Part shown: piece by piece, positions 9,635-19,958 of the stretch
How the letters are laid out: every line of letters begins with the position of its first letter
Position numbering within the stretch: position 1 is the stretch's first letter
Program-made: the position numbers and the translations under genes
Origin: Spisula solida
Taxonomy: Eukaryota; Mollusca; Bivalvia; Venerida; Mactridae
Reading direction: 5' to 3'
Length of the DNA: 64,000 bases
Assembly: GCA_947247005.1 (NCBI GenBank)
Contig: OX365955.1
Location: 39,721,822-39,785,821 of the forward strand
Notes under the pieces: model-generated
The model's database searches: none
Told to the model about the DNA's origin: nothing
The model's input: only the letters and a program-made list of their open reading frames with translations

Positions 9635-10530
9635 GGAGGTACGCGCACCTTTTATCTAACGATCGAATTTTCCTTGAAACATCTTAAAATGACAGAACAG
9701 TCTTCTAGAACAACATTGAAATCATAAAAATGATATGTCACCAGGCTCGTTTTCGACATACATGGCTTTCTAATGACTTACCATTGTATTTTGGTCATTT
9801 TATCTATTTCCTGCATTTATGGCACCATTATGTTCTTTTTAAGATTATTACTGTATGAAACCACTTTTAAGCAATGCATGATATTTTGTGTGTTCAATGG
9901 TCATTCCTATTGACATTAGTCACAATTCCAGCTGCATGGTGAACAAATTCAGTATTTGAACATGATAAATAGTTACCCCACCCACTTGCAAAAAAGTGTG
10001 ATTTTCAAACGACTTCAAATGAACGTCAAAAAATACCTAACGATCGAAAATGATTAAGAATTGGCCCTAAGTTTAGTATCAAATAGAACACCAGTTTAGT
10101 CAAATAAAAAATAGGGGTCACCAGCCTTTTTTGGGAGCTGTGCATAAAAAAGCACTAATTATGAATAAATTAGCGTAAAATTAACCTAATTTGCATATTG
10201 TAATGAAACTATTTTTTCTAAAAAATATTTCAAAGTGTGGCTACCTCTTATAACTAAACCATGCACTACATATTATATATAAGCATATGCATTTGAACAA
10301 TTGTAGGGACTTATTGTGAACCCATATTATTCACAATTTTGCCGTTCCCCACCCACTTTTTCATACAGGCAAAAAATAAAAAGTTAAAAATATCTAATTT
10401 TTGCGATAATATTTTGTTTATTTTCATTAATCAACATTCATATGCAATCATTGAAACTAAAATTCATGTTTGTTCTTATCTAATACGATATTGAAATTTC
10501 GCGCATGCGCACAAGGCAGCTCGTACCTCC
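9635..10530. mobile_element. 896-bp TTAA-flanked piggyBac-like non-autonomous element
   Basis: TTAA precedes (9,631-9,634) and follows (10,531-10,534) the element. Its ends are GGAGGTACGCGC and, in reverse complement, GGAGGTACGAGC (11 of 12). The empty site is seen twice: TTTAAGATGCTACTTGC at about 19,200 and at about 29,431. TTAA target use is characteristic of piggyBac elements. No transposase frame is present. The interior is AT-rich and carries a GCGCATGCGC at 10,501. Confidence 0.85.
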
Positions 10531-11081
10531 TTAAGATGCTACTTGCTACTTTTAGGAAGATTTTGTAAGGCCGCAATCAGGTATATTGTATATTTGCAAG
10601 AACGGAAATTACAACCGTTTTTATGTCTCATCCCGGGGACGTATTTCAGATTGTGAGAAATCAATTTGCTTTTGGTGAGGAAAACTTAGATATTTAATAT
10701 TTATGATATACTACAGGAGTTAACGATCCCAGCCTTGTTTGGTCTATATATCAAATATGGAAACCCTTGACAAGCACTACCAGCGTAAACTATGGTTCGA
10801 GTTTTATACATAAATAACAACTTGAGGTTTTTAAGTTTGTATCAGCGTGCAAGTATTCCGTTTTTATTGATTATGACACGAAAGTATTTGTTCATATAAT
10901 TCAAATATTCGATTCATTTTGGCAGTCGACATAACAGTTGATGAAAACTATACAAGTGAGCCACGATTGCAGTAACATATTTGTCATGTATATTGTTACC
11001 TGAATATTATTATTCATGGTAGTACTTGAATAATATTTGAAAATCTAATCGGTTTTTAAATAAAAATCAGTTTAGAAAAAC

Positions 11082-11216
11082 ATGTTTAGTAAGGATGTGC
11101 ATTATCGAACCCGTAACTACTATGCCCTTTATTTCCCTATGACAAGTACTGTCAAAAATGTCATAGTAGCCACTGGATTAAAGAAACCGCCTATTGATCT
11201 GAAACAGTCTATATAA
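11082..11216 (+). pseudogene. MFSKDV-type small ORF, copy 1 (nonsense)
   Basis: This matches the 66-residue frame at 19,758 almost base for base, but the CAA codon after QSI has become TAA (11,214-11,216), leaving 44 codons. See the open copy in unit 2 for description. Confidence 0.3.
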
Positions 11217-11509
11217 TCTAGTCCAAAGAAGCCGAAGTCTTTTAGCAGTCGTATTGTTTTTACCCATCGAATGACTGTTTGACACATGTTATACATACAT
11301 CAATTCATCCAATCTTGTAAAATATGAATCTCTTGCAGTCTACGAACGATTTCTGGCATTCCACGTTCCCCGGAAATATCGTCAATGTCGTAAAAATTCC
11401 AGTAACGAGGCAAGCGAACGACAGGAAGTAATTTGATTCAAAGTAAAAAACCACTGACCTGATGGCTCGTTATTAACACATTGTGTTTCATGCTATTTAT
11501 GTATCTCAG

Positions 11510-11596
11510 GAACTGCGGGCTTTACGTAAAGATGACAAAACTAAATATCTCGACAACATGTAGGAGAAGACTTCGAGAAGGTTCAGATCGAGTTAA
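11510..11596 (+). pseudogene. Relic of the coiled-coil gene exon, unit 2 (equivalent of 1-67)
   Basis: After a good acceptor (TATGTATCTCAG) the frame reads ELRALRKDDKTKYLDNM and then hits TAG (11,561). In unit 3 the same codon is TTG and the frame runs on to TAA. The end of the relic aligns with the end of exon 1-67 (TCAGATCGAG-TTAAGC against TCAAACCGAG-GTAAGA), so the donor GT has become TT. The alignment also needs an internal deletion and a frame change. It cannot be spliced as in unit 1. Confidence 0.5.
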
Positions 11597-11603
11597 GCTA
11601 ATG

Positions 11604-12992
11604 CGAAAAGGTGAGAGTCTATACAGATTTGAACCCCGTGTCTTTACAGATTCGAACTGCCGTAAATCGTCAGATACAGTCTAATATACGCTCGGTCTTT
11701 CGATGTCTATTTTATCATAGATATAGATTTCTATGCCAATGGAGGGAGTCTTATATACAAAATTGAACGCTTTAACAGGTATCTGCACACTTAAAATGCA
11801 ATGCTATTTATACAGATTTGAATTGTTCTCGATTCTTGCTATGCTTATGTGAATACATTCTAAGCGTACACGCTCATGAATAAACTTGAAATCTATATAG
11901 ATTTGGTGTCTATACAGAATCGTATAGTTCTAGAAAGCAATAGATTCTAGATAGATTTAAATAATCTAGATTTGGCCTGTTCTGTATATTGAGTATTGCT
12001 ACCTATAAAGGCTTAAATATGTAAAGATGGGGATTCGCAATGTTCGCAAATCTGTATAAACACAACTTTAAGGCACCAACTCTGTATAGACACAAGACAA
12101 AAACTATGTATAGACACTAAACACCAAATCTGTATAGACACCAGACACCAACTCTGCATAGACAACAGGCACCAAATTTGTCTAGACACCAGGCACCAAA
12201 TCTGTCTAGACACCAGGCAACAAATCTGAAGAGACAGAAAATGCTGAAAATGTTAAAATATGTATAAACACCAAATTTGTATAGACAAATCTTTCCATTG
12301 CTGGAACGGTTCAAAACCGTATGGACACTTGTTCAAATCTGTATAGACACTAAAAGTCTTGGTCAAATCTGTATAGACAAATGTTCAAATCTGTATATAC
12401 ACTAACAGTCTTGGTCAAATCTGTATAGACACTGGATCAAATCTATATAGACAGATGTTCAAATCTGTATAGACACCAAGTGCATATGCATGTAGACACT
12501 GGATCAAAAAAATGTATAGACACTAATAGTCTTGGTCAAATCTGTATAGACACTGGATCAAATCGGTATAGACAGATGTTCAAATCTGTATAGACACCAA
12601 GTGCGTATGCATGTAGACACTGGATCAAATATGTATAGACACTTGTTCAAATCTGTTTAGACACTAACAGTCTTAGTCAAATCTGTATAGACACTGGATT
12701 AAATCTGTATAGATACTTGTTCAAATCTGTATAGACATTTTTTCAAATCTGTATAGACACTAAAAGTCTTGGTCAAATCTGTATAGACAGATGTTCAAAT
12801 CTGTATAAACACGAAGTTCATATGCGTGTATATCAGGAAATTATAAATTATTAAAATCTGTATTGACAGAAGGTTAGAACGATTTAAATCTGTATAGAAA
12901 CCTATATAATTTACGACATTATACCAATATTTACGACATTCAAATCCGTATAGACACTCAATTCGAAATCTGTATAGACTTTCGGCCCTTCC
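11604..12992. mobile_element. Opposed-motif array element, copy 1
   Basis: The insert lies between AAGCTAATG (11,595-11,603) and AAGATAATG (12,993-13,001); unit 1 has a single AAGATAATG at 70-78. The left third holds GTCTATACAGATTT motifs. From about 12,040 the reverse complement, AAATCTGTATAGAC, is repeated roughly 35 times with 15-30 bp spacing. Within it a 121-bp higher-order repeat is seen (from 12,431 and 12,552, each with CACTGGATCAAAT, AGATGTTCAAATC and a CATATGCATGTAGAC-like segment). The outermost motifs are inverted. The design recalls foldback elements, whose long inverted ends are built of short tandem repeats and which make 9-bp duplications. No transposase is visible. Confidence 0.7.
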
Positions 12993-13007
12993 AAGATAAT
13001 GTGTACA

Positions 13008-13028
13008 GCGCATGCGCGGATATAAAAG
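13008..13028 (+). promoter_or_regulatory. GCGCATGCGC plus TATAAAAG, unit 2
   Basis: An NRF-1-like palindrome (13,008-13,017) is followed 3 bp later by TATAAAAG (13,021-13,028), only 6 bp from the right flank of the array element. The same pair is in unit 3 (21,684-21,704). This could be a core promoter, with the ORF at 13,452 downstream, but nothing proves transcription. Confidence 0.3.
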
Positions 13029-13451
13029 CTTTTTATAGGAATGGGGTAGTGGTCGGACTAGCTATGTTTTCTCAGGAAGGGTCCGATCAGTTATTTTGCT
13101 GAGGAGGTGTCCAATCAGCTACTTGTATTTGGGGAGGGTGGTCTAGATCCGGCTACAAGCTCTGGGTGGTATTCAATATTGATCTTTTTTCATTAAAGAA
13201 TAAGGATAGCCAGTCATATCGCCTGTAAATGACCAAAAATTTAATGTGATGTGGTCTAATTGGTTGTCCTTTTCCTTAAGTCAAGTAACTTAAAGATCAA
13301 TATTGAATACCAGCCCTGACCCAACTTTGTAAATACAGTGTAAGTATATAAGATAACAACAACGTTCTAGTATATTTTGAAAATAACACGCCCCTCTGGA
13401 CCGTGAATGTTCAATATGGAGGCTGGTTGGTGACATGATGACAACTAGCAC

Positions 13452-13652
13452 ATGAAGAAGGCGACATCACGTCTAAAAAGCTTATTGCCGTTTGATCGCT
13501 TTGAGGCATTGTCTCCCAATGCGACATGTAACAAATCAGTTATCAGCATTAGAGCATTTAACGACGAGCAAACACATTTTAATTGTAAAGTATTAAGAGG
13601 AATCGCGGCAAAGGGGAACTATTTAAGCTGGATTGCAGCAAATAACAACTGA
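13452..13652 (+). CDS. Conserved small ORF, copy 2
   Basis: A 66-residue frame starting MKKATSRLKSLLPFDRFEAL. It is the counterpart of 417-644 and nearly identical to 22,122-22,322 (changes include K to Q at residue 2 and V to A near residue 46). The ATG used here is out of frame with the ATG ATG of unit 1, which in this unit leads to TGA after six codons. No domain is recognised. Confidence 0.25.
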   Translation: MKKATSRLKSLLPFDRFEALSPNATCNKSVISIRAFNDEQTHFNCKVLRGIAAKGNYLSWIAANNN

Positions 13653-14744
13653 CAGGAAATCTTGTCATTAAGGGGAGTTCATTGCTTCTAGAAGAACAAA
13701 TAGAAATAACGTTGTATTGAGTTTCACAGGAAACCTCTTTAACTTGAATTATAGAGTTTTAACATTGCACTATTTTATGAGTGTATTAATTCCTTGACAA
13801 TAATGCGGGATGCTGATGTATAAGCGATGCATATTGTTAGTAAAGGTATTGTGTTGTTCAATGGATGATGTTATTCAATATATGTTGTTGTTCAAGGGAG
13901 TTTGTAATTCAGTCAAGATTATATTGATATTTATTTGATAATACATGTATTTATTTAAGTATGTTAAGTTATGTTGTTTTTTTCTACGGATGGTGTTGTT
14001 CAATGGATGGTGTTATTCAATATATTATGTTGTTGTCCCTAAGCCACTATTTACTCTAAAGTTAACCTATGTAGAGCAACAACCAGTAAACAACCTCACT
14101 ATTTGCTGTTACAAAAAGGTGTATGCTCTACAGAGACTATACGGTAAACATTTGTGATATATATATACTAGTATGTAATTTTTGTGATAGATTATACTGT
14201 CTTATTGTACGTCATTTTAAATCGTTTGTGTCATTTTCCCACTATTGAGTCGTCTGCTGTTTCAATATAATCACAACAAATCCAGTATAATTTCGTCATC
14301 TGCTTCAATTGTCGTGAAATTTGCTCCAAGCTAAGACAATTGTGCTTGTTCGTGTGTAAATTTGATTTCATATAGTATCTACGTTGATTCCGATGGGAAT
14401 AAGTATTTCAGATCGTTATGATAATTCTTAACATTCCATTGTTCTAGCTACGCAATTATGTTCCTCGATGTTAATTTGTCACGAAGCCATTGAGCGGTGT
14501 TGAAGTGGTCTATTTTATGTCGGTTTGTGCATTCGCATAGAAAGGAGGTTAAACAACTAGCATCACGTGCATATAATCATAGCTCCACAATGGATTTGGT
14601 TTTGTATTTGGTTTCTTAATAACACTGCTTCTAGATTTGCACAATCAGTTGGTGTATTGTTCTTGAAACATTCTAATTGAGAAAATGGACAAGCTATCGT
14701 ACTATGAGTCAATAACCAGGAATCAAGATCTTCTCTATTTGAAG

Positions 14745-14960
14745 TATGCACAACACGACCGGCGTCTCTGGTTGTCTAATTGTTTACCGATTTTTGAGCA
14801 GAAGGTCGTATGTTCGAATGCCTGTAGGGGAACGTTGTGATAGGGCCGTTGGTTTGCCGGCATCTAGTTAAGTTTGATTGTTATAATGTGCCTTCATATA
14901 TGGTTCTTGACATTGAAGAACATGAGTCAGGTAGTACACGTCAAGAAAAGTATAAGTGCA
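14745..14960 (+). repeat. Decayed tRNA-like SINE, unit 2
   Basis: TTGTCTAATTGTTTA and GTATGTTCGAATGCC recall A and B boxes. A body follows with GCCGTTGGTTTGCCGGCATC and TTCTTGACATTGAAGAACATG. The body is also present in unit 3 (23,490-23,690) but mostly missing from unit 1. Confidence 0.4.
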
Positions 14961-15302
14961 TCCATATTGGCTCGCCCTGTAGATAGGAGAAAACGACAAT
15001 GATAAATAAACACTTTACAACTATGAACACTATATGAACACAATTATATAACAAATGCTAATGTCTAAGGATATACATGCATAACACATAATTATGCATA
15101 TGTAAATACCAAACATATACTAGTAGTACCAGAGACAGAATTATAATAATACAAATTCTAGAAGCCTAAGTGTACATTGTGATTCAGACCTAATTCCGTT
15201 TGTAATTGTTTTCCCAAATGCATGCATTAATTTTTCAGTCTTAAATGGACCGGTTTCCTTGCAAAATGGATATACAATAATGCTTGTTTATTGTGTTTCC
15301 AG

Positions 15303-15467
15303 GTAGAGTGGAAATGCCAAAGATATACATAAGTCTAGTCTGGCTTACCTCCTCTAGATCACAATGTTACTAGTACTAAAACACATAGTACCCCGGGAAC
15401 CAGACTATGCGTAAGTCCTGAAGAATTTCATCGACTGGAAGTTGAAATTGACAAACTTAAACAAGAG
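15303..15467 (+). pseudogene. Penultimate exon of gene copy 2, interrupted by an element
   Basis: The acceptor and the text VEMPKIY match unit 1, but after ATAAGTC a 72-bp inverted-repeat element is inserted and the frame ends at TAG within it. The exon then resumes as SPEEFHRLEVEIDKLKQE. The alternative early donor seen in unit 1 (GTAAGT) is ATAAGT here, so neither splice form can be made intact. Confidence 0.65.
15336..15407. mobile_element. AGTCTGG element inside the exon, unit 2
   Basis: The ends TAGTCTGG and CCAGACTA are inverted and the interior is CTTACCTCC...TACCCCGGGAA. Exon sequence is duplicated at the junction: CATAAGTC before and CGTAAGTC after (CGTAAGTC both sides except one base in unit 3). 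Unit 1 (3,053-3,060) is the empty site. A duplication of 8-10 bp fits hAT-like elements. Confidence 0.75.
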
Positions 15468-16037
15468 GTCAAAAAATGTTTAAAGTAATTTATGGCTTTG
15501 ATATATTTACGAACTTGGAAATTATTTATCTATTTATCTATGTAAGTATCATCCGTGCTTTTGATTAATACCGTCATTGATTACCGCGATACCCAAGACG
15601 CAATACAGTAAAACACGCTTATAACGAAATCGAATATAACGAATGTCTGCATATAGCGAATTTAATTTAAGACTTCGGCACAAATAAAGATATAATATAT
15701 TGATTGAAATAACATTTCGCAGAGATGTTTTTGTTTATCAGAACATAGGCTTTGATGTCATTGTACGTGGGAACCACTATACTTTTGAATATATTAGGAA
15801 CTTATTTATTCAAATTCCATAGGTCCGAAATGTATTCGAGTTAAACAGACCAGTGGTCGAATAATTAATTTTTAATGATCCATGTTTGTATATATAGTGG
15901 GAGAGGTGAGAGCGCTTCATGTTTGTGAAAAATGGAGCGTATTCGGATAAAAGGACGTCGAGGTAACGATGTCTGAATGTACGCTGATCGCTTTAACATT
16001 CCTTACTTCTGATTTGACATATATCCTAGTATTACAG

Positions 16038-16376
16038 CAGACAATGACAAACCTTCATGTAAAGATGCAAATAAAGGAGAGAGATTACCTGAGAGAAGTG
16101 TCACAAGACATATTTCAACGCTTGTATAACTTGGAGAAAAAAGCGCGGAGACCGGACAGCACGTGCGGAACTTTAGCCAAATTGGCCGAGCCAAACTTAT
16201 ACCAGGACCTGTCCGGACCGAGTGTCTGGTACACATCACCACCTCTAACCGTCTTACAGCTAAAGAAACTTCAAGAGGAACATCATTGGAAGTATTCGCA
16301 TGTTGGTGAAGTGAACACTGATAGTGCAGGCACTCAACAAACAGAATCTGAACCATCCGCGCCAAACAAAGCCTGA
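16038..16376 (+). CDS. Terminal exon of gene copy 2 (open, gene otherwise damaged)
   Basis: The frame is fully open over 112 codons and the same length as in unit 1. Replacements against copy 1 are in the linker (PDGSYGA against PDSTCGT) and the last 25 residues; the helical parts differ only silently. The acceptor ATTACAG and AATAAA (16,519) are kept. Since its upstream exons are broken, it is either a recently dead copy or is used through another start such as the ATG at codon 3. Confidence 0.45.
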   Translation, partial: QTMTNLHVKMQIKERDYLREVSQDIFQRLYNLEKKARRPDSTCGTLAKLAEPNLYQDLSGPSVWYTSPPLTVLQLKKLQEEHHWKYSHVGEVNTDSAGTQQTESEPSAPNKA

Positions 16377-17203
16377 AATAGTAGAATAACTCAAAATCAA
16401 CATTCGTTCTGATTATTGCAATTATTATTATTTCTTTGTAAATTGTAACATGATTCTGAATGATATACATGCAAGTGCTGAACAATAACTACTGAATTGT
16501 GTATTTTAGTATATCAATAATAAAATGTTTCGGAATGGGTTATATACGTGTTTGGTCATAAATCGTTATTTTCTATTCGATGTTTTTAAAGTAAATTCAG
16601 TATAGATGTATATAATACGTGTTAGAAATCACTATCTGAAATAAACTAATTTGTGTACAGAAGCTAAGTGTATGCCCCCAAGTTTTAAAACAGACAATTC
16701 ATGTAGCTACAACGACAGATGAACGATTGGCAACAATCAGCCACCACATTAACACCTATTGCTACAGAACCCTTAAATACATGTTCACGTACGGATTACA
16801 AATCATTCACCCAACCAAGATGTACTAGTTAACGACATATATTTAACGTAAACAAATTGCCGCACCTAGTATTTGCTGGAAGCGAATTGGCACAATGCTA
16901 CGTCTTGGCTTCAAATACATTCGGTAGTGTGGGTGTGGATCGACGCAATCTTAGTTACATCTTACGGTCTCAGATTGTGAACAGCAAAATGTATACAGTG
17001 AATCAATAGAATAATTGACCGATTTTAGCAGCATGCAGACTGTCATTTATCTATACGAGAGTGTACGATTCAATGATCGACCAGGCTGATATACTTGTTA
17101 TATAGCGGAAGTCATGTTTGATCTAACTGATTAACATAACGTCAATGGAAACATGTTTGTTACTTTACGACCAGATAGTCTGGATATGCGAGCTGTATAC
17201 ATT

Positions 17204-17357
17204 CAGGTTTGCATGTAATGACACCCATATACTGACAAATTCATAATACTGACATCATGTTTTGGGGATAAAAGTATTAAAACGCTCTTTGTATCAATTC
17301 AGTATACTGACACGATTTTTTGGAAACAAACAGCGTCGTTGTATCCAGACATGACTG
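17204..17357. mobile_element. 154-bp insertion with TACATT flanks, unit 2
   Basis: CAGGTTTGCATG...ACATGACTG lies between two TACATT hexamers (17,198 and 17,358). Unit 1 has one (TATACATTACG, about 6,430). The interior repeats ATACTGACA three times. The ends share only CAG...CTG. It is also at 25,926-26,079, so it inserted before units 2 and 3 separated. Confidence 0.55.
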
Positions 17358-17515
17358 TACATTATGTATACGAGAACATTACTCTTGGATGCGTTATTTG
17401 TATGCATAGTCTAAAATGTGTTTAGCAGTCTGTCAATCTATACAACATATAAAGCTGCTTAAAGTATTGTTTAATAGAGGTACGGTGTATGTTTTGCCGA
17501 TTGGAACTGAACATT

Positions 17516-17635
17516 ATGAAAAGCGTTTTTAAACCCTACATTACACCAGCCTTGCCACAGCCGAACATCTACGATCGCGTTTTAAAGCACATTTTGTTTA
17601 ATGTGTCTTGGACATGCATGTGCGTACTTTATTAA
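17516..17635 (+). CDS. Conserved small ORF, MKSV..., copy 2
   Basis: This 39-codon frame matches 6,589 and 26,238, with MKSVFKPYITPALPQPNIYD at the start. One in-frame stop lies 23 codons upstream, so it is not a continuation of a longer frame. Confidence 0.28.
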   Translation: MKSVFKPYITPALPQPNIYDRVLKHILFNVSWTCMCVLY

Positions 17636-18084
17636 AAAAATTGGTTTGTGACGTAGCGTGCAGTCGAATGATACTCTACGAAACTAGCACAAGACTATAT
17701 CGATTTCACCAAAAGGTGCCCCCAAAAACTATCGTAGACATGACTGTGTTCGACTATTGCAAGGATGGCGTGACTTAGGCTTTACGAAATCGGGTGTAAA
17801 ATCCTTTATCTTCCGTCATAAAATCGTGACAAGTGATTTCCATGTCACTAATTCACAAATTTTTCATCCAGTGACATTTCATTGTAACCAAAATTTCACG
17901 AAATTTTATTTCCAAGATTAAATGATGATTTTACTATACATTCTACCAAATCTATCTATTACATGCCAATATTTGAGATGAGATCTTTCTCAGATTGAGA
18001 TGCTTCGGGAGATCGGGGCCAGTTCTATCAAGGGGCGTCGATGATATGAGTAAATGGTCGAGAAATACATTGGGACAAGACACA

Positions 18085-18500
18085 ACTTCTTGACAATTGA
18101 TTCTTTCACAGAATGTCTGAAATATCAGCCACCTGAAAACGTTTCAATTCAATCCGTACCGGAATATAGTCCCTAGTTGTCCCATAACAAGCTTTAACAA
18201 AAGTTGAATCGACAGAAATGCACGATCAATCGGCCTATGGTCGTCTTTACGTTTGAAGCTTGTATTGTTATGTTTGAATTAGCAAAAGAGTTCCATCACG
18301 TTCTGTTTGTCAAGCAAAATCTTGTATTTAAGTGTCAGCTAGATTGTTTTCAAGCGTGTTTCATGTAGACGACGAATTGCCCAATAAAACAACCCTTTTG
18401 CAAATAATCTAGACATATTTCATGTCAGTAAATATCAAATTATGAAATATCTAGAGTTGTATTATCAATACATGTAATAAATATCAATTTCAAACTGCTT
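18085..18500. repeat. Block shared by all units (unit 2 copy)
   Basis: Same block as 7,118-7,470. Here it runs straight into CTTTTGTAGAATTGATCGTC: the MAAVF ORF and the following few hundred bases present in units 1 and 3 have been deleted. Confidence 0.75.
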
Positions 18501-18579
18501 TTGTAGAATTGATCGTCTGCTAATGGATAGAATCCTCAAGAAGTTATCATTGAGATGTTATTGTCAGTCCGACATTTAA

Positions 18580-18849
18580 GTGCATTTCAGACTTTTACAG
18601 ATCGAAATTTGGACAATTTTTATTTTAGACGTTTCTTTAGATAAGAACCGCAAGATATATCAACGAGGTGTGATATTTGTTCAAAATGTTTTTTTTACAA
18701 AATTGTTCGTTAGAAGTCCGTTATTTGAAAATGCGAGAATGTTTTTGGATATTAGTTTAACAGTTCCATTCTGTTTCCAATTTTACAAGATCCGAGATTT
18801 ATTTGATATAGCATTTGTTAACCCTACTGGCAGATTTTACATAAAATGA
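18580..18849 (+). pseudogene. Open frame of unknown origin, unit 2
   Basis: The frame is open over 89 codons (core VSLDKNRKIYQRGVIF... to NPTGRFYIK). The unit 1 counterpart (from about 9,020) has an extra T in a T run that shifts the frame, and unit 3 (from about 28,870) has lost a base. The segment is conserved between units but does not behave as a protein, so a relic is more likely than a gene. Confidence 0.2.
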
Positions 18850-19199
18850 TAAATCTATTTTAAAGAAAATATATACCAGATTTGACTTCTTTTGTACCTC
18901 AATTTCTGGAGGAGAGTGATTCTTGAAGGTGAGTATTAGATGGCGAAGTCTCCAAGAAAATTCTATATAAGTGGCATTATTAATGCATTTCTCATTTATT
19001 TCTTTAAATTATATTGAATTTTTGCTGATACAGCTTCTACAAAGTATAGTCAATGGTTTCAAGTATAAAGCCCCACCGGAAAAATACCACGAATTGTTTT
19101 ATGGATTTACTGTCCTGAATTCTGTATGAGGTAGATATTTTGTTCTGTAAGCTATATGTTTCCCGATCTAATGCTCGATACTATCAACATATATTAGGT

Positions 19200-19203
19200 T
19201 TAA
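19200..19203. other. Empty TTAA site matching the piggyBac-like insertion
   Basis: TTAGGTTTAAGATGCTACTT here is the unfilled version of 9,625-9,634 joined to 10,535. It shows that the 896-bp element entered unit 1 after units 1 and 2 separated, or was lost precisely from unit 2. Confidence 0.8.
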
Positions 19204-19757
19204 GATGCTACTTGCTACTTTTAGGAAGATTTTGTACGGCCGCAATCAGGTATATTGTATATTTGCAAGAACGGAAATTACAACCGTTTTTATGTCTCAT
19301 CCCGGGGACGTCTTTCAGTTTGCGAGAAATCAATTTGCTTTTGGTGAGGAAAACTTAGATATTTAATATTTATGATATACTACAGGAGTTAACGATCCCA
19401 GCCTTGTTTGGTCTATATATCAAATATGGAAACCCTTGATTAGCACTACCAGCGTAAACTATGGTTCGAGTTTTATACATAAATAACAATTTGAGGTTTT
19501 TAAGTTTGTATCAGCGTGCAAGTATTCCGTTGGTCCTTTTTATTGATTATGACACGAAAGTATTTGTTCATATTATTCAAATATTTGATTCATTTTGGCA
19601 GTCGACATAACAGTTGATGAAAACTATACAAGTGAGCCACGATTGCAGTAACATATTTGTCATGTATATTGTTACCTGAATATTATTATTCATGGTAGTA
19701 CTTGAATAATATTTGAAAATCTAATCGGTTTTTAAATAAAAATCAGTTTAGAAAAAC

Positions 19758-19958
19758 ATGTTCAGTAAGGATGTGCATTATCGAACCCGTAACTACTATG
19801 CCCTTTATTTCCCTATGACAAGTACTGTCAAAAATGTCATAGTAGCCACTGGATTAAAGAAACCGCCTATTGATCTGAAACAGTCTATACAATCTAATCC
19901 AAAGAAGCCGAAGTCTTTTAGCAGTCGTATTGTTTTTACCCATCGAATGACTGTTTGA
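19758..19958 (+). CDS. MFSKDV-type small ORF, copy 2 (open)
   Basis: This 66-residue frame is basic: MFSKDVHYRTRNYYALYF at the start, GLKKPPIDLKQSIQSNPKK in the middle and a THRMTV end. Unit 1 differs by few bases, one of which makes a stop. No signal peptide, membrane segment or known motif is seen. No copy exists in unit 3 or group II. Confidence 0.25.
   Translation: MFSKDVHYRTRNYYALYFPMTSTVKNVIVATGLKKPPIDLKQSIQSNPKKPKSFSSRIVFTHRMTV

Larger units (their letters stand above)
1..11509 (+). repeat. Tandem unit 1 (left-truncated)
   Basis: This is the most complete and most diverged of the three group-I units. It carries the intact gene copy (1-4,016), then a conserved block (7,118-7,470), then 9,000-11,480, which is nearly identical to 18,553-20,157 apart from one inserted element. 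It is longer than units 2 and 3 because of private insertions at 4,760-4,842, 4,929-6,396, 7,560-8,027 and 9,635-10,530. Stretches not listed separately (4,200-4,750, 6,710-7,110, 8,150-8,340, 8,770-9,000, 10,540-11,080) are AT-rich and I see no gene or RNA in them. Confidence 0.85.

Noticed and set aside
12013..12314. Repetitive SRQIWCLVS / LDRFGAWCL frames
   Set aside because: They are translations of the 15-bp motif array in two frames. The array has no codon constraint.
11604..12992. CRISPR-like array because of regular short repeats
   Set aside because: Context is eukaryotic, spacers are themselves variants of the repeat, the orientation flips inside the array, and no cas-like gene is present.
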